DNA of 64,000 bases from Avena insularis (GCA_023614405.1 CM042687.1:240958292-241022291), one strand, 5' to 3'. Positions 47,666 through 60,075 are shown, numbered from the stretch's first letter. Numbers and translations: made by a program. Notes: generated by a model from the letters alone, not told the origin.

Positions 47666-50600
47666 CTAAGTGTAGAAAGGACGTAGATGTGCTATGTTCC
47701 ATGGCCGATCAAGCTCCGGGTAGTCATCATCCGGGTCACGTCGCTTACGCTTATGATCCTTCAGTTCACGATTGTCAACGAGGTAGTAAGACCCATTGAG
47801 CAGCGCCTTGCTTATGATGAACGGTCCTTCCCATGGCGGGGATAATTTGTGTGACTTTTTCTGCTTAAGTCAGAGCACCAAATCCCCGTTTTTAAACGAG
47901 CAATGCCGGACGCGGCGACTATGGTAGCTGCATAGCTTCTGCTGGTAGATGACGGATCTTTGGCATGCCAAAACGCGCTCCTCCTTGAGAAGGTCCACAT
48001 CTAGGCATCTGGATTCTTCAGCGTCATCTTCATCGTAGGCGACAACTCATGGTGAATCGTGAAGGATGTCGGAAGGCAGGATGGCTTCTGCTCCATATAC
48101 CATAAAGTAAGGGGTGTAGCCGGTGGATCTGTTGGGTGTAGTTCGTAAACTCCACAGCACAGATGGCAATTCTTCCGCCCAAGCTCTAGCTGCTCTATGT
48201 AGCGGTTCCTCAAGACGTGGGTTGATTCCCTACAGAATTAATCCATTGGCTCGCTCAACCTGACCATTGGACTGTGGATGTGCCACAAATGCAAGGTCTA
48301 GTCGGGTGACCTTCTCCAAACAATAAGCTTCCACTTCTCCGAGTGACAAGTTGCTGCCATTGTCGGTGATAATGCTATGTGGGAGACCAAATCTCACCAC
48401 TAGATCTCGGACAAACCTAATGGCAGTTGCCCCATCGAGCTTTCTAATGGGTTTAGCTTCTATCCATTTGGTGAATTTATCAACTGCTACTAGCAGATGC
48501 ATAAACCCACATGGTGCCGTCTGAAACGGACCAACCATGTCCAGCCCCCAGACTGCAAACGGCCAAGTTATTGGTATTGTTCGCAATTCTTCAGCAGGAA
48601 TATGTGGTTGCCGGGCATATTACTGGCATCCCATGCATGTATCAACCATCTTGTCGGTGTTCTCCTTCGCGATCAGTCAGTAGTATCCTTGCCGAAAAGC
48701 TTTAGCGACCAACGATCGGGGAGCGGCGTGATGCCCGCAATCTTCGAGATGGATTTCGCGTAGGATTTCAATACCTTCTTGCTGGGAAACACATTTAAGG
48801 TATACACCAAGTGCTTCTTATGTAGAGTTGTCCATTGATTATGGTATAGCCCTTTGCTCGACGTACTATTTGCTGTCTTTCGACTTTGTCGTCGGGCAAA
48901 GTTCCGTGTTCTAGATATTCCATGAATGGTTTTGTCCAAGCCGGAGGGACCTTTGTCACCATGTGAACGAAAGAGTCAACTCTGTATGGTTTGTCGATGT
49001 CTGCTCCATTCATGGATGGTGTCCGTAGATGCTCTAGGAAAACTCCAGGCGGAATTCGTTTGCGCCCTGATCCAAGCTTAGACAATAGATCAGCCGCCTC
49101 GTTTTGCTCCCTAGGTACATACTTGACCTCGTAGCCCAAGAAGCTCTTGGCTATCTCGTCCACTTCGTCTCGATATCCCGCCATCATAGGGTTCCGCGTG
49201 TTCTAGGTGCCAGCCACCTGCTGGGCAACCAAGTCGGAATCTCCACAACAAACTATGCGCTTGATGCCAATATCCTTGGCTACACGTAATCCGTGAATGA
49301 GTGGTTCATACTCCGCCATGTTGTTTGTAGCCTCGAAGTGGATCTACAGAACATAGTGTAGCTTGTCCCCAGTTGGTGATTGTAGCAGTACACCAGCCCC
49401 CGAGCCGTTGAGGAGCTTTGATCCGTCAAAGTGCATCACCCAGTATTCTGGCTCCGGCATTGGGGTAGCATCTGGCATCTCTGTCCAATCTCCAATAAAA
49501 TCCGCCAAGGCCTATGACTTGATAGCGTCGCGTCTCTTGTAGGTGATCTCGAAGGCGTCAATTTCAATGCCGCACTTCGCGACCCTTCCTGTAGCGTCGC
49601 TGTTGTTGATAATGTCGGACAGTGGAGTCTTGCTCACCACTGTGATGGGGTGCTCCTGGAAATAGTGCCTCAACTTCCGAGAATCAAGGAATACTCCATA
49701 AGCTATCTTTTGGTAGTGCGGGTAACGCTGTTTGGACTCCGTCAAGACCTCGCTTACATAGTAAACTAGTCGTTGAACTCCGTACTTGTGCCCGGTTCCT
49801 TCCGCTCTACCACGATGACGATGCGGATTACCCGGTTGGTGGCCACCATGTAAATTAACATGGGTTCTCCAGGCTCGGGTGCTACAAGGATAGGCACTGA
49901 GGAAAGAATATCCTTGAGCTGCTTCAATGCTGCCTCTGCTTCGTCCGTCCACGTGAATTTGTCCTCCTTCTTCATTAACTTCTACAGCGGCAGAGACTTC
50001 TCTCCAAGTCGGCTGACGAACCGACTAACTGCTGCAACACAACATGTTAGTCGTTGTATGTCCTTTAGGTATGTCAGACAATTTATGTTTGAGATGGCCT
50101 TGATTTTCTCCGGGTTTACCTTGATTCCACGTTGGGAAACGATGAAGCCCAACAATTTGCCGGCTGGAACCCCGAAGACGCACTTCTTAGGGTTAAGCAT
50201 CATGTTGTATTTCCAGAGATTATCAAAGGTTTATTTTAAGTCGGATATTAAGTCGTTTGATTTTTTAGACATCACCGCTAGATCGTCCACATAGGCGTGA
50301 ACGTTCCGACCAATTTGATCGTGTAGGCAACGTTGCATTGTCCGCTGTTATGTAGCACCTGCGTTTTTCAGCCCAAAGGGCATCATGACATAGCAAAACG
50401 TGCCATAGGGTGTAGTGAACGAAGTGGCCAATTGGCCCGACTTCCTCATCTTGATATGGTGGTATCCTAAGTATGCATCGATAAAACACAAAAGCTCCGA
50501 GCTAGCCGTCGAGTCAATGACTTGGTCAATGCGAGGCAAAGCAAACGGATCTTTGGGACATGCTTTGTTCAAGCCGGTGTAATCAACGCACATTCTTAAT

Positions 50601-51823
50601 TCTTTGGTTCCCTTTTTGGGGACAAGTACAAGATTGTCCACCCATTGGGTGTGAAGGACTTCTCGGATCAAACTAGCCTTAAGTAACCTAGCTATCTCTT
50701 TGCCTATGGCGCGTCTCTTCTCATCTCCAAAGGGTCGTAGAGGTTGTTTCACTGGTTTACATTTTGGATCAATATTCAAGCTATGCTCGGCAAGCTTCCT
50801 AGGTACACCTTTCATGTCGACAGGTTGCTAGGCAAAGATGTCCCTATTCTCATGGAGGAACTCGACAAGCGCGCTTTCCTATTTGGGATCCAGGTTCGTC
50901 CCAATGGCGGTGGTCTTGGAGGCATCGCCTACCACAAGTTCCACCGGCTTGGTCTCGATGGCGGCCTTGAATGCTGGGGTGGAGTTAGAAATCCGCTTCT
51001 TCGAGGCGGGCATCTCTAAGGAATCGGCCTTGCTCTGGATCTCCTTGAATTCTTTGTTGTAGAGGACAACTTCTGCGTAGGCTACTTTGCCAATCTCGTA
51101 GTCCCTTGCTTTGGTAAAGCTTCCGGATATGGTGATGACACCGTTTGGTCTGGGTATCTTGAGTTTGTTGTAGACGAAGCATGGCTTGTCCATTAAGGTG
51201 TGGAATATGTTGCGGCCGAATATGATGTGGTACACGCTCTTGAAGGGGACCACCTCAAAGGTCATGCTTTCTTGGCGGTAATTATTAACATCACCGAAAG
51301 TGACCTGAAGTGAGATGCACCCAAGGGACCTAGCCTCCCGACCAGGAACTACGCCGTGGAAGATGGTGTTGGTCTGCCTTAGGTTTGCCTCTGTCAAGTT
51401 CATCTTCTGTAGTGTATCAAGGTACATGATGTTGATGCTGCTTCCACTATCCACCATACATTTGGTGAACTCATTGCCGTCAATCAGGGGGTTGATGACC
51501 ATGGCGTATTGGTTCTCTATAGGGACGAGGTCTGGGTGATCCTTCCTGTCCCAAGTAATTGGAATCTCTGACCAGCGCTGGAATTGGGGAACTGGGGGTA
51601 GAGTGGCCATCAGTATCCTCCTGGAGGTCTTCTGTTGACGGATGGTGGGGGTGTCAAGGAAAGTGTGGAAAACTTCCGCCTTCTTCTCGAAGGGGTTCTT
51701 GCCCTTGCCGTCGCTCTTTGCGGCATGCTTGGGGTCAACATCCTTGTCCATGTCACTTGAATCCTTGGGCTCCTCCTCCTTCTTCTTCCCTTTGCCCTTT
51801 CCTCGCGGTCTGTTCTTTCTACT
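47666..51823 (-). pseudogene. Tat pol: protease, RT, RNase H, integrase, broken
   Basis: On the - strand: a Lys-rich linker, then protease (MVDSGSSINIMY near 51452-51420). RT starts at 50815, with CVDYTGLNKACPKDPF, then FTTPYGTFCY, and AYVDDLAVMSKK near 50300. A connection/RNase H region follows (49975-49510, then 49400-49080). Integrase has a zinc-binding end (MGCQ near 48640), the core at 48586-48230 (WGLDMVGPF, TDNGSNL, NGQVERANG) and a C-terminal GDLVLWLKQKKSHKLSPPWEGPF-like region near 47880-47810, with the stop at 47666. Breaks include a stop near 50236, frame changes near 50345, 49980 and 48230, and stops near 48690 and 48620. It is inactive. Confidence 0.85.
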
Positions 51824-53389
51824 TCACTTGTAGCCGGACTCCAGGTCCTCCTTGAGGTTGTTAAAGAACTTGCAGTGGCTATTGGTGTGGGTGGCCTCGC
51901 TGTTGGCATCGAGGTGTATGAGGCACGGCATATCACGGTGCTCCTCGTAGGTTTGGGGAACACGGAGTGCTGCCGAGGTAGTTTCACTTCCTCGTTGCTG
52001 CCCACGGCCAGCTCCCCGCCCTCGGCCACGCTGTCCGCCATCACCTCGTCCTGCAAAAGTCATAGCGACCATATCGGGGGTTTGCTTTTCTTCTGGTGTG
52101 GATTTCCGCTTTGTGCTGCTGTTCCTCCGAGCTTGAGTTGGAATGGCCATTGTCGGCAGAGAGCCGCGAGCATCGTCGTCGGCATCTGCGAACTCACTGG
52201 CCAACTGAATCATCTGGTTCAAGTCTAGCTGGTGATTGTCCTACAAGGGCTTCAGCTTGTGTCGGAGCAACGTGCCCCATTCCAACCCATCGATGAAGGC
52301 GGCCATGGCGGTATGAGCGTGCACTCCTGCGCCAGAATTCTTCATATCCACCCAGCGGGAGAGGTAGGCGCGTGATCTCTCGTCTTTCTCTTGCACGCAC
52401 CATTGTAGATCGCCAACAGTGCAGGGATGTTTGTACGTACCCTCGAAGTTCTTGGTGAATGCTTCTTGCATGTCCAACCAATTGCAGATGGATCTTTCCG
52501 GCAAGTCATCAATGCATTGACGGGCTGTGCCCGCCGACATCAATGGGAGGTACTTGACGGCAACGTTGGGGTTACCCCCGGCGATCTCCACCGCGTTACC
52601 GTAGTCCTGCAACCATGTAGCTGGCTTGGCGGTGACGTCAGCGGGCTTGATGGTCTTGTCAATCCGGAAACCTTTGGGGTAAGTTGCAGACGGTATTACA
52701 TGTCCAAAGCAATGTGGTCCCAGGTATGATCCTTCCCGTGCCTCGTGGATCTTGTCCAGACGTGAGCGTGCATCGTATGGCTCCGGGCTTCTTTTCTTCT
52801 TCTTGCCATCAAGGGATGGACCGCGTGAACAATGCGGGCCTCCTCATCCATGGTGGCTGCTAGGTGGCGACGGAGGCAGAGGTGGCGGTGGGTTAGATTT
52901 CTTGCTGTTACCCTCCTGCGACGCCTCACGCTTGTCGCGGTTGCTTGTCGGACGCGGAGGGTCATGGCGCGACCTGCTCTTGTGTCCTTGGTTGCGCTCT
53001 ACGTCATGACGGGTCTGCTCAGTGTTGTCGCGGATGACGATGCCGCTCTGCCTTGGCGGAGGCATATCCGTATGACGGTGAGCCTTGGTGTCTTCGCGAT
53101 GTCAGGGTGAGTGGGGCGGTGGTGATGGGCAACGAGGTTGGGCCTTACCTCCATGGTTGGAGGATATGGGGATGGCATCCTTCCAGTTGCATGCATCCCT
53201 CTGTCTTTGTTCTGACGAACCCGTCTGAGACCCGACATCAAGGGGAGATCTGTCCCTTGGCGGCTTATGCTGGCTAGACTGGCAAAACACTAGGTTAGAC
53301 TCAAGCCTCTAAGAGGTTGTATTTTCTTGCTGTTTCACCGCATTGGCCACTAGGTCATAGACCTAGTCCACCGCTTCGGGTGATCTATC
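51824..53389 (-). pseudogene. Tat gag, second (capsid) module and zinc region
   Basis: A basic Arg/His-rich stretch with many stops (53290-52700) precedes a gag capsid domain at 52612-52241: WLDMQEAFTKNFEGTYKHP, VQEKDERSRAYLSRW and AFIDGLEWGTLLRHKL. An Arg/Gly-rich region (GRGDGGQRGRGRGAGRG, near 52040) and an atypical Cys/His cluster CLIHLDANSEATHTNSHC (51950-51860) follow. A stop at 51824 separates it from the protease frame, which continues with a Lys-rich linker. The capsid domain is a retrotrans_gag type; the Cys/His cluster is typical of Tat elements. Confidence 0.75.
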
Positions 53390-54733
53390 CTACTCCAGAA
53401 GGGTCTTTGCGACGGCGAGGTTGAGGAGAGGATTGGGCATCACCTGCTTGCCTTCACTGTCAATGTATGGCTTGGCTTGTGCCGGCTTCGGGGGAGCCCA
53501 TCCTAGGTTTCGCCGCACGCCAGGATCATTGATGACGTGAGGTGGAGCTTTCTTAGCCTTCTGCTGCTGCAGCAAAGTCTTGTATTCGGCCTCCATTCCT
53601 CTAGCTTTTTCTAATGACTTCTGCGCGTTGGCTAGATCTCGATCTAGCTTTGCGCCTTGCTACGCGATGGCCTGCGCTTCCTCCAGCAGCTGCTGGCACT
53701 TCTTGTCAAGATGGACTACATTGCGAATATGAGCCACGGTCATAGGCTCGACGAGGAGATTTCCGTACATCAATCTATCAGCTGGAGTAACTTGGGCAGT
53801 AGCAGACGTAGATGCCGGAGACGGCGGGTTTGTGGTGTTGTTGTTGCTCGGTCCGGTGCCGAGTTCATGCGGCTGTTGCACTTGATTAGGCGGAGGGGGC
53901 ATGTCCTTTGCGCGATCATTGCCAGCAGCAATAGGTGGTCCCTTCCCCTTGTCCAGCGCTGTAGGCGCAGCTCTTCCGGGTTGATCTTCATCCATCGTTG
54001 TCCCAATGGTGACGAACACCTCTCGGGACATGATGGCATCATTGGCCTGTTCGTCGCGTGTGTACTCCTCCTCCATCTCCTGCATGGCAGAGTCGAGCTC
54101 CTCCAGGCTGAAATCTATTTCCTCCGATTTTGCACTGAAGTAGGCGTAGAGCGTGTCAATCACAGAGTCAGAGGGTACCGGGGCTTCCTCGATGAAGGGG
54201 GGTGGAGGTTCAGCAGTGACGATGACTGGAGGCGATGGTGCAGCTGCGGCGATAGCGGCAGGAGGCGGTGGTGGAGGTGGCTGAATCGGAGGGTCTTCGT
54301 CAATGAGCGCAAGCGCTATCTGAGCTGCCTCCTCGGCCTCCGCGTAGTTGTTGACGGTGTTCACCATGCTTTCGAAGGTGAGACGTCCTGAAGCCTGCTG
54401 TAGCCTTAGAGAATGCCGGAGAAGCATACCTTGGTCCAGTCCTTCCACAAAGTGATACATGGCATCATCGTTGGGGTAATGCGCCAGATCGGCCCGTATA
54501 CGGAGCCACCTGGCAAGGTAATCACGGGGGTTTTCGCCCTCTCTCTGAACGCAATGCGCCAGATCGAAGACTGTAACCACGCCGACGAACTTGGATCTCT
54601 GTTGTCCCGACGCGTAGACGAGGCCGGCGGACTTGCAGTGATCTTCCACCGTTATATCCTGCATAGGGGAGGTTTGGGTGGGCCTTGAATTTTTCCGATC
54701 TTTGCTGGCAAACTCCGAGGATAGATCCAACAT
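53390..54733 (-). pseudogene. Tat gag-like N-terminal module (second copy of a gag motif)
   Basis: One frame from MLDLSSEFASKDRK (54733) to a stop at 53390, with one in-frame TAG at 53660. It starts with a retrotrans_gag-like segment (FDLAHCVQREGENPRDYLARW, FVEGLDQGMLLRHSL, residues about 50-115). A Pro-rich linker (about 145-180), an acidic stretch, and a Gln/Lys-rich helical tail (about 330-440) follow. The segment parallels the capsid motif at 52420-52250 (VQEKDERSRAYLSRW, FIDGLEWGTLLRHKL), so the element appears to carry two gag-type modules in series. The frame is open upstream of the Met for about 120 bases, so the true start may be further 5'. Confidence 0.65.
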
Positions 54734-55020
54734 CGATCCTTCTGCGAATGTATCCTGCCCGTAGGCGGTCCGTGCGGGTCTTGATGCTCCTCCGACTCCC
54801 AGGGAACTAGAGCCCGAGTCGGTTTCGCCGATGAAGAGGTGGATATCTCCGATGGGGACGATCTAGCATCGCGTAGGGTTCGTCTTCGCCGGGATCCAGA
54901 ACTCGTCGGGAGGGACGATCGGAACATTGCCGGAGAAGAGAACATGACCGATGGATATGGTTTCTCTGATTCCTGTGAAGATCTTGGTCCTTGCCCGCTG
55001 AAGAGCCTAAAGCGCCTCTT

Positions 55021-55038
55021 GCCCCACGGTGGGCGCCA
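55021..55038 (-). other. primer binding site of Tat element
   Basis: On the - strand TGGCGCCCACCGTGGGGC next to the LTR. It differs from the Met-tRNA sites of the other gypsy elements here; the tRNA was not identified by eye. Confidence 0.7.
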
Positions 55039-55569
55039 ACTATCGTGGCATTGCCGACGAGTACGCCATGGAGGGGTCCTCATAGTGCATGTTTAGAGAC
55101 ATGGGGGAAGGCGGACGGTTGACGGGTATGAGGTAACACAGTTTACCCAGGTTCAGATCCCACAACGGTGGTGGAATCCTACTCCTGCTATAAATCACTA
55201 TAAGAGCAATACGCCGAGTTACAGGGATGGTTCGCTGTGCGAGGTATGAGTTGATTGGTTCCCTAAAGGCTCCCATAGGCCCAACTTATATAGTCGCCAG
55301 GTCCTAGGGTTACAGGGAAAAGCCCTAGCCAGACAGGTTACAGAGTCCTACACTGCTTACAACTAGTCTAGCATGACTTGCACACCAAGGCTTCAGGTAT
55401 GTCGGTGACTCCTCCGTAGCCTTCCTTTATCCGGCATGGGCCTCTCTTCTGGATCCATCTAACTGGGCCTCCCAGCAGGCCATGGGCCATGCTACCAACT
55501 GTGGGCCACCCGGGTTATCCGGATAGGAGACATGCTATATGAGAATATCCATATAGCATATCCCCAACA
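55039..55569 (-). mobile_element. Tat element 5' LTR
   Basis: About 530 bp, much shorter than the other gypsy LTRs. On the - strand it starts TGTTGGGGATATGC at 55569, where array DNA begins. The inner boundary is placed next to the primer site and is uncertain by about 10 bp. A palindrome with 10-bp arms (ATGCTATATG / CATATAGCAT, 8-bp loop) lies at about 55532-55559, at the very 5' end of U3. Confidence 0.75.
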
Positions 55570-58206
55570 GGGGGTGGGAAAAATCGGCAAACCCGCCGGC
55601 ACACGCAGGCATGCGAGGTCCATTGCAACCTTGAACCTAGGCACCTGCCCAGCCTAGGTACCCCATGGGGCACCCCAAAACATTTTTTTCGGAAAAATAC
55701 ATGGCTATTTCTAGGATACCTATAGGTTAAAACCGTAATTGTTGGGGCATGACTCGGGGAAAATACGGTATACGCTTGCACCACGAGATGAGCACCAACC
55801 TCCTGAGGATGGCGGTCCGCCATGATGTAGCATGCGTGTAAATTGCCTCGGGCCCAGGGCGTGCTCAATTCTCGCAACTCCTTTGTAGAATCACTAGTTT
55901 TCCGGAGTCGGTAAAGGGAAACTCTAGATTTCTCCATGGAACCCTGGAATCTCTAGCTGGAGAAGTTACTTAGAATGCCGAGAGGGAGCTAGGTGCCAGG
56001 TTTGAGCTCAATCGGCGTAGTGGATCCATGTTCTGGGCAGTGAGGGGGAGTTCTAGGGTTGAAAGCCATGTTAACTCCTACTCGATAGCCATCGGTGGGG
56101 TGCGCCGTGTGCCAAAAGTCCCGGTTTGTCATGCTTATGATTTTATGTTGGTAGTGGGTGACACGCAGGGGCTACTCGAGCTGGTTTTGTATTTTTCTTG
56201 ATTTTTGATGAATTTCCCATTGCCGGGGTTCGGGGGTGGGCAAAATCGGCAAACTCGTTGGCGCGCGCAGGCATGCGAGGTCCATTGCAACCTTGAACCT
56301 AGGCACTTTCCCAGCCTAGGTACCCCACGGGGAACCCCAAAACATTTTTTCTAGAAAATACAGGGCAATTTCTAGGGTACCTACAGTTAGAAACCGCAAT
56401 TGCTAGGGTGTGACTCGGGGAAAATACGGTATACGCTTGCACCACGAGATGAGCACCAACCTCCCAAAGATGGCAGTCCTCCACGACGTAGCATGTGTGT
56501 AAATTGCCTCGGGCCCTACAGCACGCTCAATTCTCGCACCTCCTTTGCAGAATCGCGGGTTTTCTACAGTTGATAAAGGGAAACTCTAGATTTCTCCATG
56601 GAACCATGGAATCTCTAGCTAGAGAAGTCGCTTAGAATGTTGAGAGGGAGCTAGGTGCTAGGTTTGGGCTCAATCCGCGCAGTGGATCCACGTTCTGGGT
56701 AGTGAGAGGGAGGTCTAGGGTTGAAAGCCATGTTAACCCTTACTCGATAGCCATCCGGGGGGTGCTCCGTGTGCCAAAAGTTCTGCTTATGATTTTATGT
56801 TGGTAGTTGGTGACACGCAGGGGCTACTAGAGCTGGTTTCGTATTTTTCTTGTTTTTTTGATGAATTTCCCGTTGTCGGGGTTTGGGGGGGTGAGCAAAA
56901 TCGGCAAACCCGTCGTCGCGCGTAGGCACGCGAGGTCCATTGCAACCTTGAACCTAGGCACTTGCCCAGCCTAGGTACCCCACGGGGTACCCCACGAAGC
57001 ACCCCAAAACATTTTTTCCAGAAAATACAAGGCAATTTCTAGGGTACCTACAGTTAGAAACCGCAATTGCCGGGGCGTGACTCGGGGAAAATACGGTATA
57101 TGCTTGCACCACGAGATGAGCACCAACCTCCCGGGGATGGCGGTCCGCCATGATGTAGCATGCGTGTAAATTGCCTCGGGCCCCAGGGCGCGCTCAATTC
57201 TCGCACCTCCTTTGCAGAATCCCCGGTTTTCCAGAGTCGATAAAGGGAAACTCTGGATATCTCCATGGAACCCTGGAATCTCTAGCTGGAGAAGTTTCTT
57301 AGAATGCCGAGAGGGATCTAGGTTCCAGGTTTGTGCTCAATCCGCGCAGTGGATCCACATTCTGGGCAGTGAGGGGGGGTCTAGGGTGGAAAGCCATGTT
57401 AACTCCTACTTGATAGCCATCCAGGGGGTGCGCCGTGTGCCAAAAGTCCCGGTTTGTCCTGCTTATGATGTTTTGTTGGTAGTGGGTGACACGTAGGGGC
57501 TATTTGAGCTGGTTTCGTATTTTTCTTGTTTTTTGATGAATTTCCCATTGTCGGGGTTCGGGGGTGAGCAAAATCGGCAAACCCGCCGGCGCGCGCATGC
57601 ACGCGAGGTCCATTGCAACCTTGAACCTAGGCACTTGCCCAGCCTAGGTACCCACGGGGCACCCCAAAACATTTTTTCCAGAAAATACAGGGCAATTTCT
57701 AGGGTACTTACAGTTATAAGCCGCAATTTTCGGGGCGTAAATCGGGGAAAATACGGTATATGCTTGCACCACGAGATGAGCATCAACCTCCCTGGGATGG
57801 CGGTCCGCCACGACATAGCATGCGTGTAAATTGCCTCGGGCCCCAGGGCGCGCTCAATTCCCGCACCTCCTTTGCAGAATCGCCAGATTTATGGAGTCGA
57901 TAAAGGGAAACTCTGGATTTCTCCATGGAACCCTAGTATCTCTAGCCGGAGAAGTTGCTTAGAATACCCTGAGGGAGCTAGGTGCCGGTTTTGGACTCTA
58001 TCGGCGTAGTGGATCCACGTTCTGGGCAGTGAGGGGGTGGTCTAGGGTTGAAAGACATGTTAAGTCCTACTCGATAGCTATCTGGGGCATGCGTTGTGTG
58101 CCAAAAGTCCCGGTTTGTCCTTCTTATGATTTTATGTTGGTAGTGGGTGACGCGCAGGGGCTACTCGAGATGGTTTCGTATTTTTCTTGTTTTTTGATGA
58201 ATTTCC
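55570..58206. repeat. 660-bp tandem array, fragment C (about four units)
   Basis: The landmark GTTGCTTAGAATGCC-type sequence recurs at 55965, 56628, 57294 and 57954 (spacings 663, 666 and 660 bp). Units differ by scattered substitutions and a few small indels, such as an extra copy of a short GTACCCCACG stretch near 56975-56995. The array stops abruptly at about 58206 (GATGAATTTCC, then unrelated sequence). Small ORFs are not conserved between units. Confidence 0.88.
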
Positions 58207-59182
58207 GATGGTGTGTTTGTGTGTGTGTTATGTCTAGGGTTGATATGAAAATGGTTATACTCAGTTTTCCCCCTCTCATGATAACTCGTCCTCACTTTGG
58301 TTGGTACGCCCTGATTGGTCGAGACTGGTGTCACGTGGATCGTGTCCACACAACGTTGATCCTCTGTGATCTAACGGGCAAGATAGCCCCCTCCCTCTCT
58401 CTCTCTCCACGCGAAATAACGAGTTTACCACCGATAACTTACTTCCATAATCTAGAAGGAAAGTGTAAAAAGGCGTATAATTTCCGTATATGCGTGTCTA
58501 CGCATTTCCTTTTATTCTCTGAAAATTATAAACTATTTGGATTTATATACATGAGGGTTTATAGAAATATAAAAAATATGTGTATTTTCTAGTGCAGCGA
58601 GGGGGAAACGTGGCGTCACACTCATCTAACCGGTTGCAACGCGTCCACCATGGCACAAGTACGGTGCACTGTAATATCGTGTCAGCGGGGGTCGAACGAT
58701 GCATCCTCTGCACGCGTCGTACCCTTCACATTAGAGCGTGACAACACACGGGGTCTGGCTAGCCATGCTTGAACCGTTGTGTTTTTAGGCGTCCCTCCTT
58801 TCCACCCTTTTACGAGAAGCAATCAATCAAGGCGTAGATTAAATAATCCGCCGAGTGGTCATGTCACGCCTATGAAAAGCCTACTACTTCTCTAGCTGCA
58901 AATGGGAACGGGCCTCACAGTACCATGCCTGCAATCTCACTTCTAGCAGGGGCCCATGGCACGAACCGTCCACACGTCAGCCAAAAGCCCTATCAGGGCA
59001 CCCAACTGATGAGCCGCAAGGCGGAGGGCCCTAGGAGGAGACTTAAGAATGCCCATATTTAAAACCTACTCCTCTGCATTTTGTCCCTCCCATGCATTAT
59101 CAATTCTCCCCGATCCTAGCAAAACCCATAAACCTCACCGTACAGCTCGAGGCAGAACAGCCACCTTCTCCCTTCCGACGCC
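58207..59182. other. unique spacer and putative upstream region of the zf-XS-like gene
   Basis: No gene is seen. There is a GT run at 58211-58228, a CT-rich run at 58385-58410 and a non-repetitive GC-balanced stretch to 59040. TATTTAAAA at 59056-59064 is a plausible TATA element with a start near 59090 and a 5' UTR of about 90 bases. Confidence 0.5.
59056..59064 (+). promoter_or_regulatory. putative TATA box of the zf-XS-like gene
   Basis: TATTTAAAA lies 119 bases before the proposed start codon, in an otherwise GC-balanced stretch. Confidence 0.4.
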
Positions 59183-60075
59183 ATGAAGCGAGTGCTTGTA
59201 GGTGAGTCTTCGGGTGTTGCCGTCGGGCTGCCTGTGCCTTCCACGGGCGATGCGGTGCCTCCCACCGCAGGTCTAGAGGAGATGCATGCGGCCCAGGGCG
59301 AGGAGGACGTCCAGTTCGACCCTTATGATGACTATGTGCTCGTGGGAGCAGAAGACTTCGGATCCCCCGATGATGGAGAGGATTTCGACGAGCATGTTCC
59401 GCTCGTGTACCCGGAGGTACTTTTATTTCTCCATCCTTCTAGTTTAATGTTCATATTTTCTGGGCGGGCTGTAGATGTACTAGTACCGAATCTGTTCAAG
59501 TGATCCATATTCTACCGATCATGATCAGATGCACCATACAACCCGCTACATGCAGAGATTTAGTCTGTTTTGAATTACTCCAAATTCTACATTTAGGAGC
59601 GAGCTGTGGAGACAGCCGTAATAAACCTATAAAATTTTGCTATGGTTTTCAAAGTAACTTGAAATGGTTGTTCGAATATCTATGCATGACCGGTAAGTAA
59701 ATTTATTTTGCTCATTTCTTTTGCATTTTTTGCACATTACATGATGATTCAAGTGAGGTGGGCTCTGACAAGGAGTACAGGGACGACAAGAGCCGCCACG
59801 TCTTGAAGAGTATCAAGAGCGGGAATGTCCCTTTCCGCACTCTAAGTGGGGAGCTCAGTTTCCCCTTCTGTAGCAAAAGAGTCAACCCGAGGATGGACAG
59901 CATGATTCAGCATGCGGTTGGCATCGGTAAAAGCCCCAATGCTTTACTCAAGCCAGCGACCAAGGGTAAGCCCGCTGCGTATGGCAAATTCCTTAGGGAT
60001 TACGTCAGGATCGGCCGTGTATCCCCATCCTTCAGGATCGGCCGGATCCTCTGCTCCAAGTCGGCCAAGAAGTGA
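59183..60075 (+). CDS. zf-XS-like domain protein, two exons (183 aa)
   Basis: Proposed exon 1 is 59183-59416 (ATGAAGCGAGTG start; donor GAG|GTACTT) and exon 2 is 59758-60075 (acceptor GTGAG|GTGGGC). Both are in phase 0, giving 183 residues. Exon 1 is acidic and low-complexity (EEDVQFDPYDDYVLV). Exon 2 has SIKSGNVPFRTLSGELSFPFC and MIQHAVGIGKS followed by AAYGKFLRDYV. This spacing resembles the zf-XS zinc finger of the SGS3/FDM family of plant RNA-silencing proteins (CPFC...LLQHA.G...AKYL). The XS RNA-binding domain and the coiled coil of those proteins are absent, and the first finger Cys appears to be Phe (FPFC, residues 113-116). It may be a truncated family member. Assignment is by motif only. 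Confidence 0.5.

Larger units (their letters stand above)
34699..55569 (-). mobile_element. Tat-lineage Ty3-gypsy element, left LTR lost, nested insertion
   Basis: On the - strand: 5' LTR (55569-55039), primer site, two gag-like modules, protease, RT, RNase H and integrase (down to 47666). Then, in the opposite orientation, an extra ORF runs from about 34700 to 47150 and is split by TR-GAG-2. The integrase motifs (WPFAVWGLDMVGPF, DKFTKWIEAKPI, NGQVERANGLIL) and an antisense ORF between pol and the 3' LTR are the published hallmarks of the Tat/Retand lineage. The 3' LTR should lie left of 34699 but is absent; copia-2 and array DNA are there instead. Confidence 0.85.

Noticed and set aside
51875..53277. 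Several + strand ORFs across the Tat gag
   Set aside because: They are shadows of the - strand gag in GC-rich DNA; only the - strand shows capsid motifs.
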